DNA of 64,000 nt from JAEUMG01 sp046349315 (GCA_046349315.1 JAXMCQ010000005.1:186001-250000); one strand, 5' to 3'. Positions 52,238 through 61,116 are shown, numbered from the stretch's first letter. Translations and numbers: made by a program. Notes: generated by a model from the letters alone, not told the origin.

Positions 52238-52984
52238 GTGAGTTCACGTAAAGTCGCATTGGTCACCGGCGCCGGATCGGGTGTCGGCCGCGCCGTATCT
52301 TTGGCGCTCGCCGGAGCAGGTTACGCCATGGTGCTCGCCGGCCGCCGCCAGGACGCGCTCGACAAGGTGAAGAGCGAAATCAAGGGAGAGGCGCTCGCCG
52401 TCTCCACAAACATCGCCGACCCAGCCTCAGTGGCAGCCCTTTTCGCCGCAACGAAAAAGCAGTTCGGCCGGCTCGATGTGCTCTTCAACAATGCCGGCAT
52501 GGGCGCCCCCGCCGTACCGCTCGAGGACATTACCATCGAGCAGTGGAAGGCTGTCGTCGACACCAACCTTTCCGGCGCCTTCTACTGCACGCAGGAAGCC
52601 TTCCGCATCATGAAGGCGCAAAATCCGTCCGGTGGCCGCATCATCAATAACGGCTCGATCTCGGCGCATGTGCCGCGGCCCTTCTCAGCGCCTTACACCT
52701 CGACCAAGCATGCCATCACCGGCTTGACCCGCTCGGCCTCGCTCGACGGCCGCAAGCACAATATCTGCTGCGGCCAGATCGATATCGGCAATGCCGGCAC
52801 CGAGATGACGGCGCGCATGAAGGACGGCGTCTTGCAGGCCGACGGCAGCCTGAAGCCCGAGCCCACCATGGATGTGAAGAACGTCGCCGATGCGGTCGTC
52901 TACATGGCGTCATTGCCGCTCGATGCGAATGTGCTCTTCATGACGGTCATGACCAACACCATGCCCTTTGTCGGCCGCGGATAA
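52238..52984 (+). CDS. SDR-family oxidoreductase
   Basis: 248-aa classical SDR: VTGAGSGVGRAVSLAL, NNAG, RIINNGSISAHVPRPFSAPYTSTKHAITGL (Ser, Tyr, Lys). GTG start with GAGAGG upstream. It is followed after six bases by an OtnI-like isomerase and then DenD-like dehydrogenase; the three look like one operon for a sugar-acid pathway. Confidence 0.88.
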   Translation: MSSRKVALVTGAGSGVGRAVSLALAGAGYAMVLAGRRQDALDKVKSEIKGEALAVSTNIADPASVAALFAATKKQFGRLDVLFNNAGMGAPAVPLEDITIEQWKAVVDTNLSGAFYCTQEAFRIMKAQNPSGGRIINNGSISAHVPRPFSAPYTSTKHAITGLTRSASLDGRKHNICCGQIDIGNAGTEMTARMKDGVLQADGSLKPEPTMDVKNVADAVVYMASLPLDANVLFMTVMTNTMPFVGRG

Positions 52985-52990
52985 TCGCTG

Positions 52991-53776
52991 ATGCCGCGTC
53001 TCGCCGCCAATATCAGTCTGCTCTTCCCGGAATTGCCCTTCCTCGATCGCTATGAGGCGGCAGCAAAAGCTGGCTTCAAGGCCGTCGAAACACTCTTCCC
53101 CTATGAGTTCGATCCGGCCGAGATCAAATCGCGCCTCGATCGCTATGGCCTTACGCAGGTCTTAATCAACACGCCGCCCGGCGATTGGAATGCCGGCGAG
53201 CGCGGCATCGGCGCGCTGCCGGGCCGCGAGGCTGATTTCGAGAAGAGCTTCGATTTGGCACTCCGCTATGCCACCGCGCTCAAATGCGACAAGATCCATG
53301 TCATGGCGGGTCTCTTGCCGAAAGGCGCCGACCGCGCCCGTTGCCGCGATGTCTTCGTCGCCAATCTTCTGAAAGCCGCCGCCAAGGCGCGCGGCGAAGG
53401 CGTGACGCTCCTGGTCGAACCGCTCAACACGCGTGACTTCCCAGGCTATCTCCATTCGACGAATGATGAAGCCGCCGACATCATCGTGCGCACCGGCCAT
53501 GCCGTGCTGCTGCAGCTCGATCTCTATCACTCGCAGATCATGGGTGGCGATTTGGCCGAGCGCACCCGCACTTTCTGGCCGCTCGTGCGCCATATCCAGA
53601 TCGCCGGCGTGCCGGGCCGCCACGAGCCCGATATCGGCGAGATCAACTATCCCTATCTTTTCGACCTGATCGACAGCCTCGGCTACAAGGGCTGGATCGG
53701 TTGCGAATATCGCCCGAAGGCCGGAACCCTCGAAGGTCTCGGCTGGGCCAAACCCTATGGTATCGGAGGACAGTAA
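52991..53776 (+). CDS. otnI: Hydroxypyruvate isomerase family protein, 2-oxo-tetronate isomerase-like
   Basis: 261-aa TIM-barrel isomerase. Starts RLAANISLLFPELPFLDRYEAAAKAGFKAVETLFPYEF as in Hyi/OtnI. Active-site Glu residues lie in LLVEPLNTRDFPGYLHST and WIGCEYRP, and the metal site in LQLDLYHSQIMGGDL and GRHEPDIGEINYPYLFDLID. Its place directly before a DenD-like gene makes the OtnI role (2-oxo to 3-oxo-tetronate) more likely than hydroxypyruvate isomerase. The kinase and decarboxylase of the known pathway, OtnK and OtnC, are not in the window. Confidence 0.82.
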   Translation: MPRLAANISLLFPELPFLDRYEAAAKAGFKAVETLFPYEFDPAEIKSRLDRYGLTQVLINTPPGDWNAGERGIGALPGREADFEKSFDLALRYATALKCDKIHVMAGLLPKGADRARCRDVFVANLLKAAAKARGEGVTLLVEPLNTRDFPGYLHSTNDEAADIIVRTGHAVLLQLDLYHSQIMGGDLAERTRTFWPLVRHIQIAGVPGRHEPDIGEINYPYLFDLIDSLGYKGWIGCEYRPKAGTLEGLGWAKPYGIGGQ

Positions 53777-54769
53777 ATGCGGGTTGTGATCACCGGCGGC
53801 GCAGGCTTCATCGGCCGCCATCTGGCAAAAAAGCTTCTCGAGCGTGGCGAATTGGCGGGTGCCGACAACAAGCCGCACAAAATTACGGAGCTCGTGCTGG
53901 TCGACATCGTCGAGGCCGCGCCCTTCCCCAAGCCGGACTCGCGACTGAAGACTCTCGCCGGCGACATCGCCGATGAGAAATTCGTGAAAAGCTTCATGAC
54001 GCCCGACACCAACACGGTCTTCCATCTGGCGGCCGTGGTGAGTTCGGCGGCGGAAGCCGACTTCGATCTCGGCATGCATGTCAATTTCGACGGTACTCGC
54101 GTCATCCTCGAAGCCTGTCGCAAACTTGCCGCGCCGCCGCGCGTCGTCTTTGCAAGTTCCGTCGCGGTCTTCGGCGGCGACATGCCGACGCCCCTGACCG
54201 ACCAGACCGCGCTCACGCCGCAGACCTCCTATGGTGTGCAGAAGACGATCGGCGAATTGCTTGTCAATGATATGAGCCGCAAGGGCTTCATCGACGGCCG
54301 CGCCTTGCGCCTGCCGACCATCGTCGTGCGCCCCGGTAAGCCCAACAAGGCGGCCTCGACCTTCGCCTCGAGCATCATCCGCGAGCCGCTCGCCGGCCAG
54401 GAAGCAATCTGCCCGGTCGAGGCCGATGCCCGCATGTGGTATCTCTCGCCGCGCCGCGTCGTCGAGGCCTTCATCCATGCGCATGACCTTCCGGCTTCGG
54501 CCTGGGGCTGGAATCGCAGTCTCACACTCCCCGGCATCGATGTGTCGGTCGGCGACATGGTTGAAAGCCTGCGCCGCGTCGCGGGCGACCGCTTCGTCAA
54601 GCGCATCCGCTGGGAGCCCGATCCGGTCATCAAGCGCATTGTCGCCGGCTGGCCCTATCGCTTCACGCCGGAGCGCGCGCTGAAGATGGGTTTCAAGGCG
54701 GATAAGGACATGGATGAGATCATCGCCGCCCATATCGAGGACGAACTCGGCGGCAAGCCGGTCGACTAG
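53777..54769 (+). CDS. denD: D-erythronate dehydrogenase-like NAD-dependent epimerase/dehydratase family protein
   Basis: 330-aa extended-SDR protein expected to oxidise D-erythronate to 2-oxo-tetronate. VVITGGAGFIGRHLAKKLLERGEL is the NAD loop. HLAAVVSSAAEADFDLGMHVNFDGTR, SSVAVFGGDMPTPLTDQTALTPQTSYGVQKTIGELLVNDMSRKGFIDGRALRLPTIVVRPGKPNKAASTF contain the active Tyr-Lys (YGVQK). GGAGG is nine bases before ATG. The family's epimerase members are the alternative. Confidence 0.85.
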   Translation: MRVVITGGAGFIGRHLAKKLLERGELAGADNKPHKITELVLVDIVEAAPFPKPDSRLKTLAGDIADEKFVKSFMTPDTNTVFHLAAVVSSAAEADFDLGMHVNFDGTRVILEACRKLAAPPRVVFASSVAVFGGDMPTPLTDQTALTPQTSYGVQKTIGELLVNDMSRKGFIDGRALRLPTIVVRPGKPNKAASTFASSIIREPLAGQEAICPVEADARMWYLSPRRVVEAFIHAHDLPASAWGWNRSLTLPGIDVSVGDMVESLRRVAGDRFVKRIRWEPDPVIKRIVAGWPYRFTPERALKMGFKADKDMDEIIAAHIEDELGGKPVD

Positions 54770-54779
54770 CGCAACGGCG

Positions 54780-56039
54780 ATGGACGATCGCACCGAGCGG
54801 CCATTTCCTCTCCAACGCTATTTCTATCTCGGTGTTCTGCCCGGTCTGCTTCTGCTGATCGCCGCGGTGGTCTATGCGACTACCGAAACTGTCCGGTCGG
54901 CCGCGACCGAGGTGATGCTGCAATTGGCCACCCGCAAGGTCGAGGGCGTCGCGCGCGGCGTTGAGACATTCGCACCCAGCGCCTGGCACAAGCTGCTGGC
55001 CGGCGAAACGCTCACCGGCGCCGATCTCGACGATCTCGCAAGGGCCTTTGCCCGCGAGCAGCAGGAAGCCCAGATTTCCAACCTCAAACTCTATGGGCGC
55101 GATCGCCGGACCCTGTTCGCCACCGAGGCTGACGAGATCGGTAAGATCGAGGACAAGCCGGCATTGCGCCAGGCACTCGAACGCGGTGAGCCGTCGGTTC
55201 TCGTCGAAGCGGACGCCAAGGGCGCTGCCACCTACGAACTCTATTTGCCCTATCGGTCGGGCGCGGAAGTCGCCACCGTATTCGAGATATACGAGCCGAT
55301 CGCCGGTTTCGACGCGCTTGTCTGGCGCGTGGTGCGACCGGCCCTGGTCGTTCCACTGGCCTTGTTCTGCGTGATGCTCGGTTTCCTGGCCTGGCTGGTC
55401 GGGCGCGGACAGTCCGACATCGACAAGCGCACCGCGGCGATCACCGCATTGCGCCAGCGCATCGAGCGCCTGGTCTCCCGTCATGCCGTGGCAGCCATGC
55501 GCGGCCCCGACGCGCAGCCCGAAGCGATCGCAGTAACATTGCTCTATAGCGATGTACGCGGCTTCACGGCCTTTTCCGAATCGCGATCGCCGACCGAGGT
55601 CATCGGCTTCCTCAATCGCATCATCGGCCTGCAGGTTGAGATCATCGAAAGCGAGAAGGGCGATATCGACAAGATGATCGGCGATGCAGTGCTGGCGCGC
55701 TTCCATGGCGACGATCGCGAGAGACATGCGGTCTTGGCAGCGATTGCCATCCAGCACGCGATAGAAACGAGCGCGCTACCCTGTGGCGTGGGGATAGGCA
55801 TCTTCACGGGGCCGGCAGTGGCGGGTCTCATCGGCGCTGCCGATCGCTACGACTATACCGTCATCGGAGATAGCGTGAATGCCGCCGCGCGCCTTTGCGC
55901 CCTCGCCCGTCGCGGCGAGATCGTCGCTGACAGCGCGTCCGTCACCGCCTCCGGTGTCGAAGGCTTCGCGGCTGCGAAATTCGTGAAGGTCGAGGGGCGG
56001 TCGGGAGAACTCTCCGTCCGAGCTCGGAATGCTACCTAA
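54780..56039 (+). CDS. Membrane-bound class III adenylate cyclase
   Basis: 419-aa protein that makes cyclic nucleotide from ATP. Two membrane helices (about 16-34 and 186-208) flank a periplasmic sensory region of some 150 residues. The C-terminal cyclase domain shows metal residues Asp258 (YSDVRGFTAF) and Asp302 (KMIGDAVLARF). Lys298 in the same segment is the residue that usually selects ATP. The pair Asn367 and Arg371 in DSVNAAARL stabilises the transition state. Adenylate rather than guanylate cyclase is inferred from Lys298. It begins ten bases after denD but is probably a separate function. Confidence 0.88.
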   Translation: MDDRTERPFPLQRYFYLGVLPGLLLLIAAVVYATTETVRSAATEVMLQLATRKVEGVARGVETFAPSAWHKLLAGETLTGADLDDLARAFAREQQEAQISNLKLYGRDRRTLFATEADEIGKIEDKPALRQALERGEPSVLVEADAKGAATYELYLPYRSGAEVATVFEIYEPIAGFDALVWRVVRPALVVPLALFCVMLGFLAWLVGRGQSDIDKRTAAITALRQRIERLVSRHAVAAMRGPDAQPEAIAVTLLYSDVRGFTAFSESRSPTEVIGFLNRIIGLQVEIIESEKGDIDKMIGDAVLARFHGDDRERHAVLAAIAIQHAIETSALPCGVGIGIFTGPAVAGLIGAADRYDYTVIGDSVNAAARLCALARRGEIVADSASVTASGVEGFAAAKFVKVEGRSGELSVRARNAT

Positions 56040-56212
56040 GGTAGTGTTATTCAAAATTTAAGATTGAAATCGACACTAGCCCCCATAAAACCGTTTAAGA
56101 TTTCACGGTTTGTTCTCAGGCTACCCCCTACCAGCCAACCTCGCGAGGCCTCTCCTGGGGCTTCCTAGGCGATTCCAGAGGCATCCTGGTGGCCGACGTT
56201 CCCTATCCGTCC
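56040..56212. other. Non-coding gap
   Basis: 173 bases with a locally AT-rich stretch (56040-56110). No gene, hairpin with T tract or known repeat is recognised. Confidence 0.6.
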
Positions 56213-56944
56213 CTAGACCCGTTTTCCAGCCGTGACCCCGCCATCGACCATGATCACGCTCCCGGTGGCGAAGCCGCATTCGGGCGAGGCGGCGAAGAAG
56301 ACGGCCTCGGCGATCTCTGCCGGATCGGCGATCCGCTTCATGTGCGGGAATGACGCCCAGCGCAGGCGTTCGGCTTCGGGATCGGCCGCCTTCATGACCG
56401 ATTGCTCCATCATGTCGGTTGCAACCGGGCCCGGACACACGCAGAGCGCGCGTACTTCCGGAGCAAGCTCGACAGCCAATGCCTTGGTCAATCCGATGAT
56501 GGCACCTTTCGACGCGCAATAGGCGACGCAGCCGGCATAGCCGAGCACGCCTGCATCCGAACCGATATTGACGATAACGCCCTTGCGCTTCCGCAAGCTC
56601 GGCAGAAATCCGCGCGACAAGAGCCAGGGTGCGGTGGTGTTGACCGCGATGGTGCGATCCCAATCGGCTTCGCTCGCGGTTGCCATCGGCATGTCCTCGT
56701 AAATGCCGGCGCAATTGACCAGCACATCGATGTCGCCAACATCGCTGATGAGCTTGTCGATCTGCTCATGTCTGGTGAGATCGGCACCGAAGGCTTGCGC
56801 CTTGCCGTCGATTTTGCCGAGCGCGCCGATCGCCGCCGCGTGCGTCACGCCATGCACCAAGGCTTCATCGCCGATGCGCGCAAAGCGCTTGGCGATGGCG
56901 AGGCCGATGCCGCGGCTCGAACCCGTGATGAGAACGCGCCGCAT
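56213..56944 (-). CDS. SDR-family oxidoreductase
   Basis: 243-aa classical SDR: VLITGSSRGIGLAIAKRF, NCAG, VIVNIGSDAGVLGYAGCVAYCASKGA (Ser, Tyr, Lys). It directly abuts the stop of the upstream SDR gene (no gap), so the two are one operon. Substrate unknown; gluconate-type or 3-oxoacyl reductase-like. Confidence 0.88.
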   Translation of the reverse strand: MRRVLITGSSRGIGLAIAKRFARIGDEALVHGVTHAAAIGALGKIDGKAQAFGADLTRHEQIDKLISDVGDIDVLVNCAGIYEDMPMATASEADWDRTIAVNTTAPWLLSRGFLPSLRKRKGVIVNIGSDAGVLGYAGCVAYCASKGAIIGLTKALAVELAPEVRALCVCPGPVATDMMEQSVMKAADPEAERLRWASFPHMKRIADPAEIAEAVFFAASPECGFATGSVIMVDGGVTAGKRV

Positions 56945-57712
56945 CTAGAGCCTCCCCGCCGTGCTGCCGCCGTCGATGGCGACCGCCGAGCCGGTCATGA
57001 AGGCTGCGGCCGGCGATGCAAGGCACAGGACGAATTGCGCGATCTCATCCGGCGAAGCGAGCCTGCCAATCGGATGATAGGCGCGGAAATTCTTGTAGTA
57101 ATTTTCGGGATCACCCGAATCGCGCGCGCAATCGGCCATCAATTCGGTGTCCATCGTGCCAGGGCAGATCGCATTGACGCGGATGCCTTGCGGCGCAAGT
57201 TCGATCGCCATCGCCTTCGACATGGTGACGAGACCGTGCTTTGCCGCGACATAGGCGACGTTATTGGCGATCGCATGCAACCCCAATTCGGAAGCGACAT
57301 TGATGACGAGGCCTTGCGATTGCGCGAGCAATGGAAGAGCCGCCTGCACCGTGAAGAACGGCGCCTTGAGATTGACGGCGAGATGGATAGCCCAAAGATC
57401 GTCGCGCGTCTCCTCGATCGGGCGTTCGATATTGACCGCGGCATTGTTGACAAGAATGTCGAGCGAGCCATACGCCAATGCCGGTGCAACGCCGTTGCGC
57501 GCGCCATCGGCCGTCGCGAGATCGGCCGGCGCAGCGATGAGACGCTTGCCACCGCCCAGCTTGGCAATGGCGGCTGAAACCATCTCCGCCGTGCGGTCAT
57601 TCACGAATACCGTCGCCCCGGCCCCGTGAAAGGACTTGGCGATCGCAAACCCGAGCCCCCTCCCCGCTCCGGTGACCAGCACGGTCTTGTCGCTATAGTC
57701 GAAACTGATCAT
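56945..57712 (-). CDS. SDR-family oxidoreductase
   Basis: 255-aa classical SDR: VLVTGAGRGLGFAIAKSF, NNAA, LVINVASELGLHAIANNVAYVAAKHG (Ser, Tyr, Lys). First gene of a two-SDR minus-strand operon, divergent from the LysR gene by 85 bases. The NNAA in place of NNAG is a small variation. Confidence 0.88.
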   Translation of the reverse strand: MISFDYSDKTVLVTGAGRGLGFAIAKSFHGAGATVFVNDRTAEMVSAAIAKLGGGKRLIAAPADLATADGARNGVAPALAYGSLDILVNNAAVNIERPIEETRDDLWAIHLAVNLKAPFFTVQAALPLLAQSQGLVINVASELGLHAIANNVAYVAAKHGLVTMSKAMAIELAPQGIRVNAICPGTMDTELMADCARDSGDPENYYKNFRAYHPIGRLASPDEIAQFVLCLASPAAAFMTGSAVAIDGGSTAGRL

Positions 57713-57797
57713 CGCCCCTCTATTTCTCTCCCTCCCCGTCTTCGGACCCGGCTTCGGGGAGGGAGATTTTGCAACTGTCCAACGCTATAACGGCCCC

Positions 57798-58718
57798 ATG
57801 GACCTTCGCCAGCTACAATTCCTCGCAGCCCTTGCGCGCGAGAAGCATTTCACTCGCGCCGCCGCCGCCTGCAACATCTCGCAGCCCACCCTTTCCGGCC
57901 GCCTGCGCCAGCTCGAGCAGGAATTGGGCGTGCCGATCGTCGAGCGCGGCCAGCGCTATCACGGCCTCACCCCCGAAGGCGAAAGGGTGCTGAAATGGGC
58001 CCATGTCATTCTCGACAACTGGCAGGCCATGCAGCAGGAACTCGGCCAGATCAGGGGCCGCAAGGAGGCGCTGACCGGCAAACTGGTGATCGGCGTCGTC
58101 CCTTCGGCACTGCCCATGGCCGCCCTCCTCACCCGCGCCATGCAGAAGGAGCATCCGGGCGTCGATTTCACCATCCTGTCGCATTCGACCGAGGAGATCC
58201 TGCGCGGGCTCAATGATTTCTCGCTCGATGTCGGCGTCGCCTATCTCGACAACGAGCCGATCGACGGCCTTGTCGCTTCGCCGCTTTACCGCGAGCGCTA
58301 TTGCCTGTTCGTCGCCAATACCCACGCCCTGGCCGGTCGCAAGACGGTGACCTGGGCGGAAGCCGCCCGCGAGCCCTTGTGCCTCCTCACCCCCAATATG
58401 CAGAACCGGCGCATAATCGACCGCGCCTTCCGCACCGCCCAATGCCAGCCGACGCCCAGGCTTGAGACCAATTCGATCAGCAATTTGTGGTCGGATGTGC
58501 GGTTTATGGGCCTTGCCGGCATCATGCCCGAATATTTCCTGGAGGCCCTGGGGCCGGTCGAAGGCATTACCGCCGTGCCCTTGACCGAACCGGATGTCGA
58601 GCACGGCGTTGGATTACTGGTGGTCGATCGCGAGCCCTTGGCGCCGATTGTTGCTGCAGTGCAGCATGTCGCCCGCAATTTTGACCCCGCGGCCCTGCAA
58701 AAAAGCGCCAAAGGGTGA
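57798..58718 (+). CDS. LysR-family regulator, likely of formate dehydrogenase
   Basis: 306-aa LysR-type regulator. The winged HTH is at the start (FTRAAAACNISQPTLSGRLRQLEQELGVPIVER, residues about 17-50), with a periplasmic-binding-like effector domain. It lies 123 bases upstream of, and in the same direction as, fdsG. In other alphaproteobacteria and Ralstonia-type bacteria a LysR-type FdsR sits just here, so this is probably the formate-responsive regulator. It could instead serve the divergent SDR pair. Confidence 0.88.
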   Translation: MDLRQLQFLAALAREKHFTRAAAACNISQPTLSGRLRQLEQELGVPIVERGQRYHGLTPEGERVLKWAHVILDNWQAMQQELGQIRGRKEALTGKLVIGVVPSALPMAALLTRAMQKEHPGVDFTILSHSTEEILRGLNDFSLDVGVAYLDNEPIDGLVASPLYRERYCLFVANTHALAGRKTVTWAEAAREPLCLLTPNMQNRRIIDRAFRTAQCQPTPRLETNSISNLWSDVRFMGLAGIMPEYFLEALGPVEGITAVPLTEPDVEHGVGLLVVDREPLAPIVAAVQHVARNFDPAALQKSAKG

Positions 58719-58770
58719 TCGGAAAGCCCGATCAGGCCATCGAAACTACCGATTTGAAGCCATCACGGCG

Positions 58771-58800
58771 TTCGCGCAGTAGTTAGAATGATTATATAAT
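58771..58800 (+). promoter_or_regulatory. Candidate fds promoter
   Basis: A clear -10-like TATAAT at 58795-58800 with only a weak -35 (TTCGCG, 58771-58776) lies between the LysR gene and fdsG. A strong -10 with a poor -35 would suit an activator-dependent promoter. Confidence 0.4.
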
Positions 58801-58841
58801 ATTGCGGCTTAAGGCCTGATCGACCAGGCAGGACATTTGGC

Positions 58842-59333
58842 ATGCTTACCAGACCCGAACCACCGCCGGAGGCTGAACGCGCCAGGGCGATCTGCGCCGC
58901 CCACGGCGACAAGCCCGATGCGTTGATCGAGATCCTGCACGAGTTGCAGCACGACCTTGGCTACGTTCCGGAAGTGGCATTGCCGGCGATTGCCACTGCC
59001 TTGAATCTTTCGCGCGCCGAGGTCTACGGCGTCGTCAGCTTCTATCACGACTTCCGCCGCTCACCGCCCGGCCGCCACATCGTCCAGATCTGCCGCGCCG
59101 AATCCTGCCAGTCGATGCAGAGCGATCACTTGTGCAATCACGCAACGGCTTCGCTCAAGACCGGCTTCGGCGAAACCAGCGCGGACGGCCAAGTGACGTT
59201 GCAGGCGGTCTATTGCCTTGGCAATTGCGCGCTCTCTCCTGCCATGATGGTCGATGGCGATCTCTATGGCCGCGTCGATCCCAAGCGCTTCGATGCAATC
59301 ATGACGAAAACGCGCAAAGGGGCTCAGGCATGA
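58842..59333 (+). CDS. fdsG: NAD-dependent formate dehydrogenase gamma subunit
   Basis: 163-aa NuoE-like subunit with one [2Fe-2S] cluster. ALIEILHELQHDLGYVPEVALPAIATALNLSRAEVYGVVSFYHDFRR is the conserved helical start. The cluster ligands are the Cys pair in CRAESC and the pair in CLGNC (one spaced set of four). It works in the cytoplasm with FdsB to pass electrons from the molybdenum subunit to NAD. Start overlap with fdsB is ATGA. Confidence 0.93.
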   Translation: MLTRPEPPPEAERARAICAAHGDKPDALIEILHELQHDLGYVPEVALPAIATALNLSRAEVYGVVSFYHDFRRSPPGRHIVQICRAESCQSMQSDHLCNHATASLKTGFGETSADGQVTLQAVYCLGNCALSPAMMVDGDLYGRVDPKRFDAIMTKTRKGAQA

Positions 59334-60883
59334 CCCGCGTTTTCGTTCCGCGCGATTCTGCTGCGCTCTCCGTCGGCGCCGATGACGTTGCCGCGGCGAT
59401 TGCCGATGAGGCGAAGAAGCGTGGACTCAATATCGATCTCGTGCGCACCGGCTCGCGCGGATTGTTGTGGCTCGAGCCTTTGATCGAAGTCGAAACGTCG
59501 ACCGGCCGCATCGCCTATGGGCCGGTTCAGCCCGAAGATGTCGCCAAGCTCTTCGATGCCGATTTCCTGTCCGGTGCAAAGCATGCGCTGTCGCATGGCC
59601 ATACCGACGACATCCCTTATCTCAAGCGCCAGGAGCGCCTCACCTTCGCACGCATCGGCGTGATCGATCCGGTGTCGATTGCGGATTTCACCGCCCATGG
59701 CGGCTATGAGGGCTTGAAGAAAGCGCTCGAGATGAAGCCGCTAGAGATCGTGACGGCGGTTACCGATTCAGGATTGCGCGGCCGCGGCGGCGCCGGCTTC
59801 CCGGCCGGCATCAAGTGGAAGACGGTTCACGACGCCCAATCTGATCAGAAGTATATTTGCTGCAATGCCGATGAAGGCGATAGCGGCACCTTCGCCGACC
59901 GCATGCTGATGGAAGGCGATCCGCTTACCCTCGTCGAAGGCATGACGATCGCCGCCATCGCGACCGGTGCAACGCAGGGCTTCATCTATGTGCGCTCGGA
60001 ATATCCTCACGCGATCGCGACGTTGAAGCAGGCGATCGCCAATGCGCTCGAAGCAGGTTTTCTCGGCAATGATATTCGCGGGAGCGGCAAGAGCTTCTGG
60101 CTCACGGTTCGGACCGGTGCCGGCGCCTATATTTGCGGTGAAGAAACCGCGATGCTCGAAAGTCTCGAAGGCAAGCGCGGCATGGTGCGCCCCAAGCCGC
60201 CGATCCCGGCGCTCATTGGCCTCTTCGGCAAGCCGACGGTCATCAACAACGTATTGACCTTTGCGGCCACCCCGCAAGTGCTCGCCAAGGGTGCAGCCTT
60301 CTATAAGGATTTCGGCATGGGCCGCTCGCGCGGCACGCAGGCCTTTCAGCTTGCCGGCAACATCAAGCATGGCGGCCTTGTCGAGAAGGCCTTCGGCATA
60401 TCCTTGCGCGATCTCATCTATGAGTTCGGCGGCGGCACGCAGTCCGGGCGCCCGGTGCGCGCCGTCCAGGTTGGCGGTCCGCTCGGTTCATACTTGCCGG
60501 AAGCGCAGTTCGACCTGCCGATGGATTACGAGACCTTCGCCGCCAATGCCGCGATGGTCGGTCATGGCGGCATCGTCGTCTTCGACGACACGGTCGACAT
60601 GGCGAAGCAGGCACGATTTGCGATGGAATTCTGCGCGATCGAATCCTGCGGCAAGTGCACGCCCTGCCGTATCGGCTCGACCCGCGGCGTCGAAGTCATC
60701 GACCGCATCATTGCCGGCATCGAGCGCGACCAGAACCTGTTGCTGCTTGACGATCTTTGCCAGACCATGGTCGACGGCTCGCTTTGCGCCATGGGCGGCC
60801 TGACGCCGATGCCGGTGCAGAGTGCCGTCAAGCACTTCCCGGAAGATTTCGACCGGCCGGCCAAGCTCGAGGCCGCGGAATGA
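59330..60883 (+). CDS. fdsB: NAD-dependent formate dehydrogenase beta subunit
   Basis: 517-aa NuoF-like subunit. After an N-terminal thioredoxin-like part (about 1-110) come the NADH and FMN sites: LRGRGGAGFPAGIKW, CNADEGDSGTFADRMLMEGDP and GAYICGEETAMLESLEGKRG. The [4Fe-4S] ligands lie in ESCGKCTPCRIGS plus the later Cys in LDDLCQTMVDGSLCAMG. It oxidises or reduces NAD(H). The frame is open upstream to 59132 inside fdsG, but ATG at 59330 starts the homology. Confidence 0.93.
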   Translation: MTRVFVPRDSAALSVGADDVAAAIADEAKKRGLNIDLVRTGSRGLLWLEPLIEVETSTGRIAYGPVQPEDVAKLFDADFLSGAKHALSHGHTDDIPYLKRQERLTFARIGVIDPVSIADFTAHGGYEGLKKALEMKPLEIVTAVTDSGLRGRGGAGFPAGIKWKTVHDAQSDQKYICCNADEGDSGTFADRMLMEGDPLTLVEGMTIAAIATGATQGFIYVRSEYPHAIATLKQAIANALEAGFLGNDIRGSGKSFWLTVRTGAGAYICGEETAMLESLEGKRGMVRPKPPIPALIGLFGKPTVINNVLTFAATPQVLAKGAAFYKDFGMGRSRGTQAFQLAGNIKHGGLVEKAFGISLRDLIYEFGGGTQSGRPVRAVQVGGPLGSYLPEAQFDLPMDYETFAANAAMVGHGGIVVFDDTVDMAKQARFAMEFCAIESCGKCTPCRIGSTRGVEVIDRIIAGIERDQNLLLLDDLCQTMVDGSLCAMGGLTPMPVQSAVKHFPEDFDRPAKLEAAE

Positions 60884-60911
60884 ACAACGCCTTGAAACTC
60901 ACACTCTATCC

Positions 60912-60995
60912 GTCACCCCAGCGAAAGCTGGGGTCCCCTGACGCAGTGCCGCTAGCGGAGATGACTCAGGGGATGCCAGCTTTCGCTGGCATGAC
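60912..60995. repeat. Inverted hairpin pair (REP doublet), copy B
   Basis: 30-nt arms identical to those at 34030-34112 but in the opposite orientation, with a different 24-nt middle. It starts 28 bases past the fdsB stop. Confidence 0.85.
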
Positions 60996-61021
60996 GGGAG
61001 AGACCAATTCCATTTTTTACC

Positions 61022-61116
61022 GTCATCCCGGCGAAAGCCGGGACCCAACTATCCGTGCGAACGATGTTGAAGTTTATCACGCTGAACTATGGATCCCGGC
61101 TTTCGCGGAAATGACG
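61022..61116. repeat. REP doublet of the CCCGGCGAAAGCCGGG family
   Basis: Left end GTCATCCCGGCGAAAGCCGG, then GACCCAACTATCCG; right end ATCCCGGCTTTCGCGGAAAT-GAC. The left half shares GACCCAACTATCCG with the copy at 15901. It ends 23 bases before the fdsA start. Confidence 0.8.

Noticed and set aside
53162..54793. A 543-codon minus-strand frame over otnI and denD
   Set aside because: Antisense shadow; no recognisable motif, while the plus strand has two clear enzymes.
56121..56714. A 197-codon minus-strand frame
   Set aside because: It is out of frame with, and mostly inside, the SDR gene at 56213-56944 and has no motif of its own.
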